From positions 1,099,001 to 1,163,000 of the forward strand of contig NZ_CP150096.1 in NCBI RefSeq assembly GCF_038396765.1: a stretch of DNA of 64,000 nucleotides, given 5' to 3'. Below are positions 63,708-64,000 of this stretch, one piece after another. The notes beneath the pieces were generated by a model, which did no database searches, was not told the DNA's origin, and was given only the letters and a program-made list of their open reading frames with translations. The first letter of the stretch is position 1, and the number at the start of each line of letters is the position of its first letter. Source of the DNA: Chitinophaga caseinilytica. GTDB lineage: Bacteria > Bacteroidota > Bacteroidia > Chitinophagales > Chitinophagaceae. Both the position numbers and the translations under genes were made by a program.

Positions 63708-64000
63708 CTATTGGTGCAATCCTGTCTGTTGATGCTGCGGGTCCGCGACCGGCACATCTTCCCACGGTGTCTTCAGCAAGGGCCCGATCTGCTGATATCG
63801 TTCATCCAGGTACTCATCCAACCCATAACGAAGGCGGGTCGTATCTTTCACGGTCACGAACGTGCCAAATAGGCGGTCCCAGATAGAAAATATATTGGCG
63901 TAATTCGAATCGGTCTCCCGTTGATAACGACTGTGGTGCACCTTGTGCATGTCCGGCGAAACGATCACCCAGCTCAGCGCCCTGTCCACCGCTTGCGGCA
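63708..64000 (-). CDS. Fatty acid hydroxylase / sterol desaturase family, 3' part only
   Basis: The right edge of the window cuts this gene; 97 C-terminal residues are visible. They contain the last His-box HKVHHS followed by DSNYANIFSIWDRLFGTF, a hallmark of di-iron integral-membrane hydroxylases of the fatty-acid-hydroxylase family. The N-terminal His boxes lie outside the window. The substrate could be a lipid, sterol or carotenoid; the visible part does not tell. Confidence 0.88.
   Translation of the reverse strand, partial: PQAVDRALSWVIVSPDMHKVHHSRYQRETDSNYANIFSIWDRLFGTFVTVKDTTRLRYGLDEYLDERYQQIGPLLKTPWEDVPVADPQHQQTGLHQ

Overview
The window reads as chromosome of a Bacteroidota bacterium, most likely Chitinophagaceae (Chitinophaga-like). 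The grounds are a fairly GC-rich base composition, promoters of the Bacteroidota type (TAnnTTTG at -7, TTTG/TTG about 19-21 bp upstream), a type IX secretion sorting domain, GLPGLI and DUF4402 proteins, an outer-membrane beta-barrel/carboxypeptidase-regulatory protein, menaquinone made by the futalosine route (MqnC), and many lipoproteins. No rRNA, tRNA, CRISPR array or insertion sequence was recognised.

Layout. 1-4.9 kb: the start of a radical SAM gene, a GH25 lysozyme, two tandem CAP-domain lipoproteins, a YiiX-like hydrolase, an NlpE/DUF4377 lipoprotein and a 43-residue membrane protein. 5.0-12.6 kb, all on the minus strand: a BamA-like barrel protein, seven tandem paralogous four-helix membrane proteins with faint heme-copper-oxidase-subunit-I character, an NrtR-type Nudix regulator, a lipoprotein and an M28-PDZ peptidase. 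12.7-26.3 kb: gcvT, an SRPBCC protein, comB, doxX, a SWIM/SNF2 helicase, and a two-component system divergent from a GLPGLI protein and an outer-membrane beta-barrel protein that is fused in frame to a DUF3052 gene. 26.5-36.5 kb: a Tat-exported TIM-barrel protein, an acetyltransferase, a lipoprotein, mqnC, a double-DTG aspartic protease with PDZ, an M16 peptidase pair, a PF04020 membrane protein, a D-aminoacylase-type amidohydrolase and a DUF4440 protein.

36.7-40.8 kb: a kdnA-kdsB-kdnB operon predicted to make CMP-8-amino-Kdo for lipid A/LPS, closed by a clear terminator, then a hypothetical protein and a group III truncated hemoglobin. 41.1-53.8 kb: the most striking locus, a chaperone-usher-like surface-fibre operon (DUF4402 subunit, PapD-like chaperone, 2654-residue repeat protein with a type IX sorting domain, second DUF4402 subunit, usher-like outer-membrane protein). 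Its last three genes overlap by 4 bp. It seems to combine chaperone-usher assembly with a type IX secreted giant adhesin.

53.8-62.1 kb: an MFS transporter and a thiamine operon read leftward, thiS-thiC-tenI-thiD-thiE-thiG-thiH, preceded by a canonical promoter and a textbook TPP riboswitch. A 728-bp gap with about 127-bp degenerate tandem repeats separates thiS from thiC. The 3' end of thiC looks frameshifted by one lost G. 62.3-64 kb: a lipocalin-like lipoprotein, a non-coding stretch, a small membrane protein and the 3' part of a fatty-acid-hydroxylase gene.

Two genes (thiC and the beta-barrel/DUF3052 fusion) each look one G or C short in a homopolymer run, so either assembly error or recent mutation should be considered before treating these products as novel.
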